Source of the DNA: VAZQ01 sp035693615
GTDB lineage: Bacteria; Pseudomonadota; Alphaproteobacteria; Rhizobiales; Xanthobacteraceae
Assembly (NCBI GenBank): GCA_035693615.1
Contig: DASSGH010000043.1
Coordinates: 152,832 to 216,831 of the forward strand
Length of the DNA: 64,000 bases
Direction: 5' to 3'
Shown: positions 42,469-51,473 of the stretch, piece by piece
How positions within the stretch are numbered: position 1 is the first letter of the stretch
Layout of the letters: every line of letters starts with the position of its first letter
Notes under the pieces: model-generated
Databases searched by the model: none
Seen by the model: only the letters and a program-made list of their open reading frames with translations
What the model was told of the DNA's origin: nothing
Translations under genes and position numbers: made by a program

Positions 42469-43905
42469 CTATTCTGCCGCCTCCCGTCGCTCGGCTTTGC
42501 CGCCTTGCGCGACAACTCGCTCCAGCCAGCGCAGCACTCGCGGGCTGTCGCAGGTCGTCACATTGAAGCGCATCCACGGCGAGGGCTGCAGATGCGGGCG
42601 AAACACCACGCCCGGCGCCAGCATGATGCCGTTCTTGCCGGCGCTGTCCGTCAGCGTCAGCGCGTCTTCGACGTTGGGAAACCGCGCCCACAGGAACATG
42701 CCGGCCTCGGGCTCGACGAACAGCTGCATCCCGATCCGCTCGAACGCATGCGCCACGTTGAGGCGCGCCTCCTCAAGGGTCTTGTGCAGGCGCGAGAGGA
42801 ATTTACGGTAATGGCCGTCGACCAGCATCATATAGAGGAGCCGTTCGATGAATTGCGAGCTGGTGATGCTGGTCAGCATCTTGACGTCGGCAAGATCATC
42901 CGCGATCGGCTGGCGCGCCGCCAAAAAGCCGACGCGCAGACTGCCCGATAATGTTTTCGAGAAGCTGCGCGCGTAGATGACGCGGTTGAGTTGGTCGAGG
43001 GCTGCGAGGCGCGGCGTCTTGCGGATCTGCAGGTCGCAAAAGATGTCGTCCTCGACCACCATGAAATCGAATTTTTCGGCGAGCTGCAGGACCCTGAACG
43101 CGACGTGCGGGCTCATGTCGGTGCCGGTCGGGTTCTGCATCGCCGATTGCGTGAAGTAGATGCGCGGTCGGTGCTCCTTGGCGAGCTCCTCGAGTGCGGC
43201 GAGATCGGGGCCGTTGGCGTTGCGCACAACGCCTATGAGCCGCGCCCCGTGCAGCCGCAGATTTCCGAATAAATTGTAGTAGCCGGGATCGTCGACGAGC
43301 ACGGCGTCGCCCGGCTTGACGAAATGGCGCATGATGAGGTCGAGCGCTTGGCTGGTGCCTTGGGTCAAGACGAGTTGCGACGCGCTCGCGGCAATCCCGA
43401 GCTCCGACAGCGTCAGCGCGAGATGCTCGCGCAGCGGCAGATAGCCGAACGGATCGCCGTATTCCAAAAGATGCGTTCCGTTCTTGCGCGCGAGCGCGCT
43501 CAGGCTCTGACGGATGCCCATCTCGTCCATCCAGGCATTGGGCAGCCAGGGCCCGCCGGCGAGCACGGTATCTTCACGCGCGTCGAGCGTTCGACGAAGC
43601 AGCCAGACCAGCTCTTCATTGCGCTTGTCGCCATCGTCAGTCGCCGGCCGAGCCGGCGCATCGCGCAGCGATGCGGTGAAAAATCCCGCCCCGCGCCGCG
43701 CCTCCAAATATCCGAGCGCGACCAGCCGGTCATAAGCCTCCACGACCGTGAATCGACTCACGTCATAAGCGGCAGCGAATTTGCGGATCGAGGGAAGCTT
43801 GGTCCCAGGGCGCAGGCAGCGCTCGTCGATCTGTCGGCGGATGCCGGTGACGATCTGATCGACCAGCGGATACGCGGCGGTGGCATCGATCGTGATGGAA
43901 ATCAT
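42469..43905 (-). CDS. MocR-type regulator (GntR helix-turn-helix fused to aminotransferase)
   Basis: The 478-residue protein has a GntR winged helix at about 1-75 (GTKLPSIRKFAAAYDVSRFT, then EAYDRLVALGYLEARRGAGF). A fold type I aminotransferase domain follows, with the PLP Lys in ARSFSKTLSGSLRVGF near residue 310. MocR proteins use bound PLP and an amino compound to sense and control divergent genes. ATG at 43905 has GAGG six bases upstream. It is divergent from a methyltransferase gene across 138 bases, its probable target. Confidence 0.92.
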   Translation of the reverse strand: MISITIDATAAYPLVDQIVTGIRRQIDERCLRPGTKLPSIRKFAAAYDVSRFTVVEAYDRLVALGYLEARRGAGFFTASLRDAPARPATDDGDKRNEELVWLLRRTLDAREDTVLAGGPWLPNAWMDEMGIRQSLSALARKNGTHLLEYGDPFGYLPLREHLALTLSELGIAASASQLVLTQGTSQALDLIMRHFVKPGDAVLVDDPGYYNLFGNLRLHGARLIGVVRNANGPDLAALEELAKEHRPRIYFTQSAMQNPTGTDMSPHVAFRVLQLAEKFDFMVVEDDIFCDLQIRKTPRLAALDQLNRVIYARSFSKTLSGSLRVGFLAARQPIADDLADVKMLTSITSSQFIERLLYMMLVDGHYRKFLSRLHKTLEEARLNVAHAFERIGMQLFVEPEAGMFLWARFPNVEDALTLTDSAGKNGIMLAPGVVFRPHLQPSPWMRFNVTTCDSPRVLRWLERVVAQGGKAERREAAE

Positions 43906-44043
43906 CGGCGCCTCGGATCGGGCGGACTGGCCTGCTGACACGACCAGTACAGTTCTATGGATTGTCTTCGAAACTATACATGCTTGTTCGCAGCAGTGAC
44001 AGATATTGTGCGCTCAGTCACGAATTTTCCAAAGGAGACAGAG

Positions 44044-44892
44044 ATGAACGCCACAACTGCTGCCGCGCGAGCAATGCCTGCGTCCACCCAACTCGACCTT
44101 GGCGCGGTGAAGACCCGCCAGCAAGGCGCTTGGTCCTCCGGCGATTATGCCGTCGTCGGCACGACGTTGCAGATCGTCGGCGAGACGCTCTGCGAGGCCC
44201 TCGATCTGCGCGCCGGGCAAAGGGTGCTCGACGTCGCCGCCGGCAACGGTAACGCCACGCTGGCGGCGGCGCGCCGCTGGTGCGAGGTCGTCTCGACCGA
44301 CTACGTGCCTGCGCTGCTCGATCGCGGCCGCGCCCGCGCGAACGCCGACGGGCTCGCGATCGAATTTCGCGAGGCGGATGCGGAGGCGCTGCCCTTCGCC
44401 GATGCGAGCTTCGACGCGGTGGTTTCCACCTTCGGCGTCATGTTCACGGCGGACCAGGACAAGGCCGGCGCCGAGCTCGTGCGCGTGTGCAAGCGCGGGG
44501 GGAAGATCGGGCTCGCCAACTGGACGCCGGACGGCTTCATCGGCCAGGTGTTCAGGACTATCGGCAAGCACATGCCGCCGCCCGCCGGCGTCAAATCGCC
44601 GGCGCTCTGGGGCACCGGCGCGCGCATCACCGAGTTGTTTGGACCGCACGCCTCCTCGATCCAGCTCGAGGAACGCGAGTTCGTGTTTCGCTACCGCTCG
44701 GCGCAGCACTGGCTCGACGTCTTCAAGACCTATTACGGCCCGCTGTTGAAGACGTTCGGTGCGCTCGATGCCAAGGCGCAAATGGGTCTGACCGAGGATC
44801 TGTTCGCGCTGATCAAGCGGTTCAATCGTTCCGGCGACGCGACCATGGTCGTGCCCAGCCAATATCTCGAAGTCGTCGTCACGCGGCGCTGA
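44044..44892 (+). CDS. Class I SAM-dependent methyltransferase
   Basis: The 282-residue protein carries motif I VLDVAAGNGNATLAAARR near residue 60, the acidic end of the second strand in VVSTDYVP, and FREADAEALPFADASFDAVV near 115, as in UbiE/Methyltransf_11 enzymes. It would methylate a small molecule from S-adenosylmethionine. AAAGGAG precedes the ATG. It is divergent from the MocR regulator, which may control it. A perfect hairpin follows the stop. The substrate is unknown. Confidence 0.9.
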   Translation: MNATTAAARAMPASTQLDLGAVKTRQQGAWSSGDYAVVGTTLQIVGETLCEALDLRAGQRVLDVAAGNGNATLAAARRWCEVVSTDYVPALLDRGRARANADGLAIEFREADAEALPFADASFDAVVSTFGVMFTADQDKAGAELVRVCKRGGKIGLANWTPDGFIGQVFRTIGKHMPPPAGVKSPALWGTGARITELFGPHASSIQLEEREFVFRYRSAQHWLDVFKTYYGPLLKTFGALDAKAQMGLTEDLFALIKRFNRSGDATMVVPSQYLEVVVTRR

Positions 44893-44920
44893 CACCGAAA
44901 TGATCTAGGAAATCCCAAAT

Positions 44921-44952
44921 CGTGAGGGCCGTTGGCAAAAACGGCCCTCACG
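44921..44952. terminator. Perfect 13-bp hairpin after the methyltransferase gene
   Basis: CGTGAGGGCCGTT (44921-44933) pairs without mismatch to AACGGCCCTCACG (44940-44952) around a six-base loop, 29 bases after the methyltransferase stop. It probably ends that transcript. A T-run is missing on the plus strand. On the minus strand the following bases are only mildly T-rich, so termination may need Rho or the hairpin may act in RNA stability. Confidence 0.6.
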
Positions 44953-45000
44953 AGGTACAGATCCTTCGAAAACGCCGACGCGGTCGCCGGAAGCTGCGAG

Positions 45001-45776
45001 ATGAGAACTTTCCGCCTGGTGCTGATTGCCACCCTGCTTTGGCCGGCGATGTCGCGCCGGGCAGCACGCTGCGCGCCGTCTACCTCGGCACCAATCCGGC
45101 ACAGGCGATGCGCGACCCGGCGACCGGCGAACTCCGCGGACCTGCCTATGACCTCGCCCGCGAATTGGCGCGCCGCGATCATGCGCAGCTCGAGTTCAAG
45201 CCGATCGCCGGCCCGCCGGCGGTCATCGAGGCGGTCAAAACCGGGGATGCCGATATCGGGTTCGTCGCCTACGAGGCGACGCGGCTCGGGACGGTGGAAT
45301 TCTCCCAGATCTACATGCTGGTGCAGCAGAGCTTTCTCGTGCTCGACGGCTCGTCCATCAAGGCGATCGCCGATATCGACCGCGCGGGACAGAAGATCGG
45401 CGGCACCGTCAACGATTCGATCACATTGTGCATGAAGCGCATTCTCCGGCAGGCGACGGTCGTCGAGCTCCAAAACAATCCGGCCGAATTGAGCAAGGCG
45501 CTGACCGGGCGCACGATCGATGCGCTCGGCGCAAACCGCCAGCGTCTGACCGCGATCGCGGCGGCGACCCCTGGCACGCGGCTGTTGCCGGACGACCTGT
45601 TCAACGTGCCGCAGAATATCGTCGTGCCAAAGGACCGGCCGGCGGCGCTCGCGGCGGTCAACGCATCGATCGACGAGGCGCGCGGATCGGGCTTGTTGCA
45701 GCGCGCGATCGAGCGCGGCGGCGCCGTCGGGGTGGCGGTAGCGCCGGCAGGCGTAAAAGCCGGGTGCCCCGGTTAA
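45001..45776 (+). pseudogene. Periplasmic binding protein (SBP family 3-like), frameshifted after the signal peptide
   Basis: ATG 45001 opens a signal peptide (MRTFRLVLIATLLWPA), but the mature protein is in another frame from about 45,045: AGDVAPGSTLRAVYLGTNPA, GPAYDLARELARRDHAQLEF, VKTGDADIGFVAYEATR and so on to the stop at 45776. One extra base near 45,035-45,050 would join them into about 258 residues. The body looks conserved and intact, resembling amino-acid-type receptors of family 3. Recent decay or a sequencing error are both possible. Confidence 0.7.
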
Positions 45777-45905
45777 GCTATCAGCGCGAATTCTTCCGCC
45801 CAGCGCCGTGACCGATCGCAATCGCCGGGGCGTCCGGCGACGATCAGTCTCCTCATTTCTTTCGACCACGGAAGGTGTGATGATTGCGCCAACCAGGAGG
45901 TCGTC

Positions 45906-46532
45906 ATGCGCATCGCTGTTGTTGGCGCCGGATCGGTTGGCGCGACGCTCGGACGGGCTTGGATCGAACGCGGCGAGGATGTGATCTGGGGTGTGCGCAA
46001 TCCCTCCGATGCCAAATATGCGGCGCTGCCCAGGGAGCGTGTCAAAACGGCAGCGGACGCCGCCAAAGGCGCCGAGGTCGTGGTGATCGCAACGCCCTGG
46101 CCGGCGGCGCAGGCCGCGATCAAGAGCCTGGGCAGCTTGGCGGGCAAGATCGTGATCGATTGCATGAACCCGTTGGGGATGGGGTCCGAAGGATTGCAGC
46201 TCGTCCTCGGGTTCGACACTTCTGCCGGCGAGCAGGTCGCAAGCTGGGCGCCCGGCGCGTTTGTGTTCAAGACGCTCAACACGACCGGTGCCGGCAACAT
46301 GGCAAATGCCGGCGACTTCCCGGTCAAGCCTGTGATGCCGGTGGCGGGCGATGACGCCGCCAGGAAGCCGACGGTGATGCAGCTCGTGGGTAAGCTCGGC
46401 TTCGAGCCGGCAGATGCCGGGCCGTTGCGGAACGCCCGGCTGCTGGAGCCGTTGGCGATGTTCTGGATCGACCAGGCCATGAAGCGGGGCCGCGGGCGGG
46501 AGTTCGCGTTCGCACTGGTCGGCAGGAGGTGA
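45906..46532 (+). CDS. NADPH-dependent F420 reductase-like / NAD(P)-binding protein
   Basis: This 208-residue protein has an N-terminal Rossmann motif RIAVVGAGSVGATLGRAW, then VVVIATPWPAAQAAI, GKIVIDCMNPLG and FKTLNTTGAGNM, the order found in the F420:NADP oxidoreductase family (F420_oxidored, PF03807). Members shuttle hydride between NADPH and F420, though many in bacteria lack proof of F420 use. AGGAGG lies six bases before the ATG. The presence of cofE-cofD-cofC 16 kb away makes the F420 reading more plausible than usual. Confidence 0.82.
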   Translation: MRIAVVGAGSVGATLGRAWIERGEDVIWGVRNPSDAKYAALPRERVKTAADAAKGAEVVVIATPWPAAQAAIKSLGSLAGKIVIDCMNPLGMGSEGLQLVLGFDTSAGEQVASWAPGAFVFKTLNTTGAGNMANAGDFPVKPVMPVAGDDAARKPTVMQLVGKLGFEPADAGPLRNARLLEPLAMFWIDQAMKRGRGREFAFALVGRR

Positions 46533-46559
46533 CGTTCCGACCGGCGCTCCTGCACGCGG

Positions 46560-46985
46560 CTATGTCTGGCGCGGCGGCGGCTGCGGGTTGTGGGCGGGAT
46601 CGGTGTCGTATCTGAACATCTGCGCCACGATCGGGCCGCCGACCAGCGGCTTCAGCTCGGCCTCGAGCGCATCGGCTTTGTCTTTGTCGTAGACCTCGTC
46701 CCCCGCGACGTAGAGCGTGAAAGACTTGGTGTATTTTGCCTTCTTGGCAGGGTCCTCGATGGTTTTTTTTGTCCAATGGTAGAGCGGGAAGTGGTCGATG
46801 CCCTTGTCCTCGGCCTCGCTGACATAATCTGCGAAGGCATCGAACTGGCATTTCAGCACGGCGTCATGCCTGCTCAGGATATCGGTGAGCCTTACGATCG
46901 ACGGATCTCCTGGATCCTCGCGCGCGACTGGCGCGAATTCATCGGTCAGCGTCAATCGCAGCTGGAATTTGAGATCAGCGCTCAT
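46560..46985 (-). CDS. Hypothetical protein of 141 residues
   Basis: I do not recognise a family. The protein is soluble and without a signal peptide; it begins KFQLRLTLTDEFAPVAREDP and has a charged helix YDKDKADALEAELKPLV, ending in a Pro-rich tail (NPQPPPRQT). GAGAG stands seven bases before the ATG. Codon use is that of its neighbours. It converges with the F420-reductase-like gene, 27 bases apart. Confidence 0.65.
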   Translation of the reverse strand: MSADLKFQLRLTLTDEFAPVAREDPGDPSIVRLTDILSRHDAVLKCQFDAFADYVSEAEDKGIDHFPLYHWTKKTIEDPAKKAKYTKSFTLYVAGDEVYDKDKADALEAELKPLVGGPIVAQMFRYDTDPAHNPQPPPRQT

Positions 46986-47197
46986 GGGGCTCTCTGGGTT
47001 TAAGCGACCTCACGCGATATATGTTCGCCTGAGTTCAGCGCAAACGGTTTCAGGCGCGGCATATGGCGACCTCGCAAGGTGCTGAGCCTCGAAGCGCCCG
47101 CTCCGCCAGCGACCTTGGCAAGGGTCACATAATCTCGCGCATGCGCCGCAGCAACAATGGCGCGGCCTTGCGACTTGAAACGCTTCAAACTTGGCGC

Positions 47198-47455
47198 TTA
47201 TAAGCCAGCCCATCGCAGCTGCACGTCGATCAACATCTGCCCGCACGCGGCAACCGGATTGGCGTGGCTGGGTCTGGTCAGGCCCAGCGCGCGGTGCAGC
47301 GAGCTCGGCAGCACGCCTTCGAGCCACGCGCGCACCGACGCGTAGAGCTGCGACATGCTGGGCTCGAGGATGATTGTCTCGGTCGGCAGGCCCTGCTCGT
47401 CCTGGCCGATCACAAGCAACATCCGTGGCGCGCGCTCGAGGCTCGGCGCGATCAT
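47198..47455 (-). CDS. Small hypothetical protein (85 residues), tentative
   Basis: This is a short frame with plausible protein character (MLLVIGQDEQGLPTETIILE, then SQLYASVRAWLEGVLPSSLH). No family is recognised, and no strong ribosome binding site is seen before the ATG. It stands in a stretch (46986-47741) with no other convincing gene. It could be spurious. Confidence 0.35.
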   Translation of the reverse strand: MIAPSLERAPRMLLVIGQDEQGLPTETIILEPSMSQLYASVRAWLEGVLPSSLHRALGLTRPSHANPVAACGQMLIDVQLRWAGL

Positions 47456-47741
47456 GGTGGTCTCGCACGCAATAGGGTGACGAGTTCATCCTTGTCGGTT
47501 TGATTTGCACCGTCAATGACCGAGCGACCGAAGCGCGCGTCCCGCGGTCGAAAAAAATGACCTGTGTCCCCTTTGCCACAGACCGTTCAACCCCCGGCAG
47601 CAAGTGCCCGCAAGCAAAATGCGATCCGACGCTTGCTGCGGTCGATGCGCGCGGCGGCGCTACCATCACGATGGCGCAAGAAAACGACCGCGCGCCCGCG
47701 AAGCATCCCGCAGGACCGCCGCCGGTGGCGGCTGGCGCGCC

Positions 47742-48206
47742 TCAAAGGCCGAGATCACTGAGCGATGGGTGATCGTCGGGGCGCCGCCCGAGCGGCCAGT
47801 GATACTTGCGCTCGCTCTCCTTAATTGGCAGGTCGTTGATGCTGGCGATGCGCCGGCGCATCAGCCCGTGCTCGTCGAACTCCCAGTTCTCGTTGCCGTA
47901 GCTGCGGAACCAGTTGCCGGAATCGTCGTGCCATTCGTAGGCGAAGCGCACGGCGATGCGGTTGCCGCCGAACGTCCACACTTCCTTGATCAGACGGTAA
48001 TCGAGTTCGCGATTCCATTTGCGCGTGAGAAAAGCCTCGATCTCCTGGCGGCCGTGAATGAATTCGGCGCGGTTGCGCCAGATACTGTCGACCGTATAAG
48101 CGAGCGCGACGCGTGCGGGATCGCGCGTATTCCAGGCATCCTCGGCGAGGCGCGCCTTCTGCGCGGCGGTCTCGGCGTTGAACGGGGGCAGCGGCGGGCG
48201 GGCCAT
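47742..48206 (-). CDS. DUF1348 / NTF2-like family protein
   Basis: The 154-residue protein has the single-domain cone-shaped NTF2 fold of DUF1348: FNAETAAQKARLAEDAWNTR, then SIWRNRAEFIHGRQEIEAFL, IAVRFAYEWHDDSGNWFRSY and NWEFDEHGLMRRRIASIND. The segments are highly typical of the family, often annotated as nuclear transport factor 2-like. Its activity is unknown. It stands alone; a second NTF2-like gene lies at 50856-51260. Confidence 0.88.
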   Translation of the reverse strand: MARPPLPPFNAETAAQKARLAEDAWNTRDPARVALAYTVDSIWRNRAEFIHGRQEIEAFLTRKWNRELDYRLIKEVWTFGGNRIAVRFAYEWHDDSGNWFRSYGNENWEFDEHGLMRRRIASINDLPIKESERKYHWPLGRRPDDHPSLSDLGL

Positions 48207-48401
48207 GGACCGGCTCCTCTTATTGAGGTCGTGCGCCGACGAGCCTGGTTAGGCGAGTGGCCGGCGCGCGCACTTTTTGAGTGGCCGCGCTGGCCGCTCG
48301 CTTCACTCGCCAGCGCGGTGTCCGCGTTCGGTTCGAAGCGAGCTGTTCGATCAACAAGCTATCACTTCGAAAAACTCGGATCGACATTCCGCGGGACGAC
48401 G

Positions 48402-48857
48402 TCAGCGCGTTCGCTTGACGTCGGTGCAACTGACAACGGTTGAGCTGTTCTTGCCGCCCGTATGCATATAGCAAAACGAGAGCGTGTCGTCGCCGTCGAG
48501 TTGTCCGTTCCAGAAGCCGTCGGTGTCGGCGAAGACAAAGCTCCTGTTGTCCTTGCCGGTAAGTTCACCGATGAACGGTTCGTCGGTCTTCTCCCCGCCG
48601 CCTGAGATGGTCGTCACGCCCCAGAAGCGGCGTCCCTCCTGCCCGGTAATGTTTAGGACGAGGTCCTTTTCGAACAGGCCGGGTTTGTCGAACGTTCCAC
48701 GGCTCTTCGGCCAATGCATGCCGCGACCCGCGATGATGGTGTGAGTCTTCCCGACCCATTTTCCTTTGACGTCGGGCGCCTGGTCTGCGCCGAGCGCAGA
48801 CGCTGGATACGCCAGCAGTGCCGCGATTACGAGGTTACGAATGATCGACCGATTCAT
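48402..48857 (-). CDS. Secreted hypothetical protein with lipocalin-like beta pattern
   Basis: The 151-residue protein has a signal peptide (NLVIAALLAYPASALGADQ). The mature part alternates beta strands with Gly (VKGKWVGKTHTIIAGRG, GRRFWGVTTISGGGEKTDEP, GFWNGQLDGDDTLSFCY) and has two Cys that may pair. It would be a periplasmic or outer-membrane-facing small barrel, but no family is certain. ATG at 48857 has GGAGAG five bases before it and starts the signal peptide. Confidence 0.7.
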   Translation of the reverse strand: MNRSIIRNLVIAALLAYPASALGADQAPDVKGKWVGKTHTIIAGRGMHWPKSRGTFDKPGLFEKDLVLNITGQEGRRFWGVTTISGGGEKTDEPFIGELTGKDNRSFVFADTDGFWNGQLDGDDTLSFCYMHTGGKNSSTVVSCTDVKRTR

Positions 48858-49182
48858 TGAGGCTCTCCGGATAGTCAATTCAAATCTCCTAACACCTGAT
48901 GGGTAATTGGAATACCCCCTCCGGCTAACGCGCGATGCATCCTTGCCCGCCTCCAGTCGGGGCTACGGCAGCTGACTCATTGCATGACACGCTGCGAGCG
49001 CGAGGCACCCATCGCGCGCACCGCCACGCTGACGCCTCTCGTCCCGAGCGGCGCCGCGCAGCAGAGGAGAATGACTGCGTCGATATTTTTAATGAGAATT
49101 TTACCGCGCATGATCTGGAACGTTTACCTCAAGCGGGTGTCATTGCGTGCTTCACACGCGTTGTCCAATGGGAGAAAAAATC
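48858..49182. other. Intergenic region between divergent small secreted proteins
   Basis: 325 bases separate two divergently read genes. It should hold two promoters. No conserved coding frame, strong hairpin or long repeat was seen. GGGAG at about 49,170 serves the plus-strand gene. Confidence 0.5.
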
Positions 49183-49488
49183 ATGAAGCGTGCTCTGGCC
49201 GGTAGCTTGAGCGTTTTGGCAGTGATGGTTGGAACGCAGGCGGCGAATGCACAAGCCGATATGAACCCAAATCTCTATCCGATGTACCGCGGCGCGCCCG
49301 TGGCGCAGCAGCAGCCGTGGGAGTGGTATGCCGGTCCGGGTCCGGTTCGCCGCGGCGGTCAGTGCGTCGTCGACGTCGACTCCGGTCGCGGCTACGGTTT
49401 CATGAAGGATTGCCCGGCTCCGCAGGCGGCGGCGCGCCCTCGCGCGCGGGTCGCTCATCGTCACGCGCGACAGTCGGTCTATCGGTGA
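49183..49488 (+). CDS. Small secreted protein, Arg-rich C-terminus
   Basis: This 101-residue protein has a clear signal peptide (LAGSLSVLAVMVGTQAANAQ). The mature part is Pro/Trp/Tyr-rich (NPNLYPMYRGAPVAQQQPW), has a Cys pair (GQCVVDVDSGRGYGFMKDCP) and ends in an Arg/Ala/His tail. Such short exported proteins are common in Bradyrhizobium relatives and unassigned. ATG at 49183 has GGGAG about nine bases upstream; the earlier in-frame start lacks one. Confidence 0.7.
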   Translation: MKRALAGSLSVLAVMVGTQAANAQADMNPNLYPMYRGAPVAQQQPWEWYAGPGPVRRGGQCVVDVDSGRGYGFMKDCPAPQAAARPRARVAHRHARQSVYR

Positions 49489-49807
49489 TCCAAAGTCGCC
49501 GCAGCGAGGGTTTCAACTGAGAACGGCTCAGGGCGCGCAGATCTCTGACGCAGCTTGACACTTCGAGTGGTCCGGGTTCGGGCCGCAGAGCGGACATGCG
49601 CCACTGCCGCGACATGTCCGCTTTGTGCCTACATGACTTTGAGCAATACCGTCCGCGCTAGAATCGTACCTGCATCTTCGCGTCTCGCCGGGCATTATCG
49701 AGGCAACCAACATTCAGGCCGCGAAACCAGGCAGCGGCTTCGCTGGATCCCCCGCTTTGTCGGGCGTGCGAACGGCTGGCATCGGTGCAACAAAACTTTC
49801 GCCACGC
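49489..49807. other. Intergenic region with no recognised feature
   Basis: 319 bases lie between two convergent genes. Both strands have only short frames without protein-like composition. No hairpin with a T-run was seen. Confidence 0.5.
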
Positions 49808-50569
49808 TCAATCCTCCCCAATTCTTACTGTCAGCCCGATCGTGATCCAGTTGGCCCCCTCGCCGAGCAAATTGCGGCCGTAGATCACATCAAAGTCCAG
49901 GTCTTTGTTTGGGCTGTACCGCAGCCCGCTTTGAAAGCGCGGATTGGTTTGGCCTGGGCCCATCAGCGCGAACATCTCGGAGATGACGCTCCACTGCGGC
50001 ACGAAGGTCCAAGACGCACCAATGCCGGCGGTGCCGTACAGCCCATGGGGATCCCCACCGCTGTAATATTGTGCACCGAAATTGAGATTGAGACGCAGGT
50101 CCTTGTTGAATTCAAACGTCAACGGCACATTGAGGATGAGGCCGCTGCCCGACTGATTAAGAGGGTCGTAGACGACGGCGGCCGCAATCGCGAGCCCAAA
50201 TCCTCCGCGACCTATCGGTATTGGAACGCTCTTGGCCGTCAGCGTAGCAAGCACGTCCTCTTGGCCAGCGGAACGGATGTCGACGAGGTTCGTACCCAAT
50301 TCGACCGGGCTGCTCGGGTTGACTACACAAGCCGGACTGAGCACGGCTATGCGATCGCCGGTCTTGGCAAACGAACTCCAGGTTTCGATCTCGCAGGTGC
50401 CGGCCTTGCCGATCTCCGCGTCGTCAACGTAGTAGGCCCCGCCAAGCCTCGCGGCGAAGGCTGGCACAACAGCCAGAAGAGACAGGCCAATGAGAGCAAA
50501 CGTCAGAAGTTTCGATGGGGTGCGGCTCTGCTGAGCCTGGCGCTTAGGAGAGCGAAAAGGGAGGCCCAT
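49808..50569 (-). CDS. Outer-membrane beta-barrel hypothetical protein
   Basis: The 253-residue protein has a long basic N-region, a signal segment (LLTFALIGLSLLAVVPAFA) and then amphipathic strands alternating polar and aromatic residues: NKDLRLNLNFGAQYYSGGD, GTAGIGASWTFVPQWSVISE, SGLRYSPNKDLDFDVIYGRN. The last strand ends WITIGLTVRIGED. It resembles transporter-like outer-membrane proteins seen near aromatic degradation genes. The ligand is unknown. The gap 50570-50855 has nothing recognised. Confidence 0.72.
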   Translation of the reverse strand: MGLPFRSPKRQAQQSRTPSKLLTFALIGLSLLAVVPAFAARLGGAYYVDDAEIGKAGTCEIETWSSFAKTGDRIAVLSPACVVNPSSPVELGTNLVDIRSAGQEDVLATLTAKSVPIPIGRGGFGLAIAAAVVYDPLNQSGSGLILNVPLTFEFNKDLRLNLNFGAQYYSGGDPHGLYGTAGIGASWTFVPQWSVISEMFALMGPGQTNPRFQSGLRYSPNKDLDFDVIYGRNLLGEGANWITIGLTVRIGED

Positions 50570-50855
50570 AACCGAGCTTCCATTACGGATGGGACCTGTT
50601 CAGGGGTGGCGCACGGTATTGCATCAATTGTAGCGCCTAACTTAAATTTTATTCCCATGCAGCAGTCTTTTCGCGAGACTGTGTCCGCCCCGCAACACGG
50701 TAGAAGCGCACACGTTGTTCGGCGGCCATGCCGCGCGTGGAGATCAGCGAAGCAGCCGCGCAGGCAACCAGGACGGCCGATAGAACTCTCTGGTCGTCAT
50801 CGCGATTCCGTCTCATCAGACTTGTCACAGCCTGCGTCGCGGCTCGCGCTTGCGC

Positions 50856-51260
50856 TTAGTGCCTGCGGCCAGCACGTACGTCGGTGTTCTGCACGGCGAC
50901 GGTGCGCCAGCGTCCGTCGACCTTGCGCACCACCCGCAGACCGACGCTGTTGCGCTCCTTCTCGTCGACGTCGCCGTAGATGTGGAAGCGCGTGTGCATG
51001 ACCGCGACGTCCGGCGTGAGAAAGCGCACATGCATCTCCGGCGTCTCGCGGGTACTCGAGCGAAACGGCCCGTCCGGGCCGTGCAGGCGCCGCATCAAAT
51101 CGCGGAAGCCGTCGCGGCTCTTCGTCCATGCGCCATTGACGGTGACGAACTGTGCATCGTCGAGAAGCGACTCGACCATGGCATCCGGGTCGTGCCGGCC
51201 CCATGCCGCGTTGAACCGCAGCTCGATCTCGCGGATCGCATCTTCATCCGTCTTGCTCAT
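50856..51260 (-). CDS. SnoaL/NTF2-like protein (SgcJ/EcaC family)
   Basis: The 134-residue cone-fold protein contains AIREIELRFNAAWGRHDPDA, LLDDAQFVTVNGAWTKSRDG and VAVMHTRFHIYGDVDEKE, typical of SgcJ/EcaC-like members, which may act as small hydrolases or isomerases. ATG at 51260 has AGGAGAGG about five bases upstream and is chosen over the start at 51311. It is the last gene before the tRNA-Leu fragment, so it is on the chromosome side of the island border. Confidence 0.85.
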   Translation of the reverse strand: MSKTDEDAIREIELRFNAAWGRHDPDAMVESLLDDAQFVTVNGAWTKSRDGFRDLMRRLHGPDGPFRSSTRETPEMHVRFLTPDVAVMHTRFHIYGDVDEKERNSVGLRVVRKVDGRWRTVAVQNTDVRAGRRH

Positions 51261-51413
51261 GATGACCTCTCCTGTCTTGCCGCGGTCCACAGTCCGCGAG
51301 ATCGTCTCCACCGCCTGATCTTTTGTCCGGCGCGTCCAATCACTGCGCAGATCTCACGAGAAAGCGTGACGCGTGGCTCCAAGAAGCCGACGCCAGATCA
51401 GCAAAACTTGGAT

Positions 51414-51473
51414 TGGTGCCCCTGGCCGGACTCGAACCAGCACGATGTTGCCACCACCTGATTTTGAGTCAGG
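51414..51473 (-). other. Attachment site: 3' fragment of tRNA-Leu(CAA)
   Basis: Read on the minus strand, the anticodon stem-loop CCTGA-CTCAAAA-TCAGG, a variable arm, the T-arm (GCTGG-TTCGAGT-CCGGC), the acceptor strand CAGGGGC and ACCA follow in order. The anticodon CAA decodes Leu UUG. The 5' half (D-arm and acceptor start) is missing: upstream of the anticodon stem the sequence is unrelated. This is what remains at one end when an element integrates inside a tRNA gene. An integrase gene starts 162 bases away. The complete tRNA should be at the other end of the element. Confidence 0.8.

Noticed and set aside
43996..44021. GTGAC...GTCAC inverted repeat upstream of the methyltransferase gene
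   Set aside because: Arms of five bases with a long spacer are weak evidence for an operator; MocR regulators usually bind direct repeats.
47010..47669. Minus-strand frame of 219 codons in the gap after the 141-residue hypothetical gene
   Set aside because: Composition is low in hydrophobic core residues and rich in Arg/Ala; no start signal; overlaps a better small frame.
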